Positions 61,454-62,384 of a stretch of 62,384 nt of DNA are shown here, piece after piece (position 1 is the stretch's first letter; the number at the start of each line of letters is the position of its first letter). The position numbers and the translations under genes were made by a program. Under the pieces are notes generated by a model that did no database searches, was not told the DNA's origin, and saw only the letters and a list, made by a program, of their open reading frames with translations. Source of the DNA: CAZHGD01 sp964531735 (GTDB lineage: Bacteria; Armatimonadota; UBA10988); NCBI GenBank assembly GCA_964531735.1, contig CAZHGD010000017.1:1-62384 (forward strand), in the 5' to 3' direction.

Positions 61454-62384
61454 TCAAGCGTAGCCCGAAGGACTCAGGTAGGCCGCCCCGCACTCCAGCG
61501 ACTGGTTCAGTTGGTGCACGATGGTCGTCTTGTTGGCCGACCAGATGCACTCGATGTTCCGCTCGTGCAGCGACGCTCCGGTGGACAAGCTACCGCTCTG
61601 GTGGTGCTGGATCCAGTAGGCCACCGCATAGGCCGAACCGCCCTGACCCACCGCCACGTCGGCGACGGCCACGCCGAAGCAGTCGGCAAACGCGGCCCTC
61701 TCGCGCAGCAGACCATGGAGCCGGCCCTCGAGACCCGGACCGGGCCGCGGGCGGGTCACCCCGCCGCCCACGGCCGTCACCCGCAGGAGTGGCCGCGCGC
61801 TCGGCGGGCCGTCGGCGCCGTCGTCGGCCGGCGGGACATAGGTCAGCACCGACGACACCTGCAGCGCCACGAGCCCTTCGGTAGCCGGCGCAAACAGATA
61901 GGCATCGACACGGCGGTTGGGCCGCCGGCTGATCTCCGGCAGGTCGCAGCGCGGCGCGTTGAGCAGCAGGTAGGCCTGCCGCCCGGCGTCCGGCAGGTAG
62001 ACGTGGTTCGGCCGCAGGGCCGGCGACGGAGTACCGGCGAGCAGGCCGGCCAAGGCGTGGGCATCGGTGTGATGCCCGGCCGCGAAAGCGATCAGCAGGT
62101 CGCTGTGCGCCCTGGCGCGGAGCATTTGGCGGGCGATGCGGCCGAGCAGCCCGCCCGTCGGCGCCGGCTGCGCTTCCGGCGGCCCCTCACGCCGCTGCAA
62201 GCGGCCCAGCAGGCCGGCCTCGGGGGCATGCGTCCCGTCGTCGATGGTCTCGTGCCGAGCGCCGTGCCCGCGCAAGCGGTCCAGCACCGAGCGACCCGAC
62301 GAGCTGGGTTCAGGCGGCTCGACCGCGGCCGGCAGCGGCTCGGGCGGCGGTTCGGCCGGCACAGGTGCCGCCGCGGCGACCGGC
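61454..62384 (-). CDS. Proline-rich protein of unknown function, N-terminus cut by window edge
   Basis: At least 309 residues; the frame stays open to the right edge, where the sequence is Pro/Ala/Glu-rich, so the start lies outside. After this linker a basic region (RSVLDRLRGHGARHETIDDG) and a helical stretch lead to an alpha/beta-like domain (LLIAFAAGHHTDAHALAGLL, YLLLNAPRCDLPEI). The C-terminus has FGVAVADVAVGQGGSAYAVA and ends at YLSPSGYA. I do not recognise the domain. It converges with the Gfo/Idh gene. Confidence 0.6.
   Translation of the reverse strand, partial: PVAAAAPVPAEPPPEPLPAAVEPPEPSSSGRSVLDRLRGHGARHETIDDGTHAPEAGLLGRLQRREGPPEAQPAPTGGLLGRIARQMLRARAHSDLLIAFAAGHHTDAHALAGLLAGTPSPALRPNHVYLPDAGRQAYLLLNAPRCDLPEISRRPNRRVDAYLFAPATEGLVALQVSSVLTYVPPADDGADGPPSARPLLRVTAVGGGVTRPRPGPGLEGRLHGLLRERAAFADCFGVAVADVAVGQGGSAYAVAYWIQHHQSGSLSTGASLHERNIECIWSANKTTIVHQLNQSLECGAAYLSPSGYA

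Overview
This is a GC-rich bacterial chromosome segment from a draft assembly (two runs of exactly 100 N mark gaps inside a repetitive gene). It has no rRNA, CRISPR array, insertion sequence or phage gene. The gene set includes BshC of bacillithiol synthesis, a UPF0182 membrane protein, a DUF4350-MoxR pair, a giant SLBB polysaccharide-export protein, many Gfo/Idh/MocA oxidoreductases and secreted carbohydrate-active proteins. Together these suggest an uncultured polysaccharide-degrading bacterium, perhaps Armatimonadota or a PVC-like lineage. That assignment is an inference from gene content only. Starts usually carry GGAG/AGGAG sites. Several intergenic regions carry recognisable sigma70-type promoters with 17-bp spacing (TTGACC/TTGACG to TATACT/TAGACT).

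Layout. 1-5919: a lipoprotein running off the left edge and a large secreted GH42-like protein on the minus strand, divergent from a sugar-ABC substrate-binding lipoprotein and an RbsD/FucU-like protein. 6013-10939: a class III cyclase with a TPR tail, a secreted glycosidase-like protein and a zinc-ribbon/WD40 protein. 10948-16646: a nitroreductase, two secreted putative polysaccharide-active proteins and a creatininase-family amidohydrolase. 16795-19028: the DUF4350 and MoxR pair. 19040-27482 (minus): tRNA-Arg, UPF0182 protein, tRNA-Thr, a 1475-residue protein with about ten SLBB-like repeats, and hisA. 27590-32541: a tight sugar operon of PfkB kinase, GHMP kinase, GH127-like protein and Gfo/Idh dehydrogenase. 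32675-35878: a 67-residue orphan and a diheme HZS-alpha-like protein.

35894-40296 (minus): a HEAT-repeat protein whose stop overlaps the start of a protein carrying two complete radical SAM-SPASM modules in one chain. This is the most unusual locus here. 40488-44605: DegT aminotransferase, then a sulfatase and a BNR sialidase-like protein. 44696-51314: a six-gene operon ending CPBP protease, BshC, GpsA and a cysteine-synthase-like enzyme, followed by a DinB-family protein from its own promoter; together this looks like a low-molecular-weight-thiol module. 51361-56021 (minus): esterase, methyltransferase, flippase-like protein and an EF-hand-like protein. 56094-59663 (minus): four NAD(P)-binding proteins linked by three 4-base ATGA overlaps. 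59808-62384: a two-ACT-domain regulator, another Gfo/Idh protein and the end of a proline-rich protein running off the right edge.

Most genes concern release, import and rearrangement of sugars, plus cell-surface export and thiol metabolism. No intergenic stretch exceeds about 205 bases.
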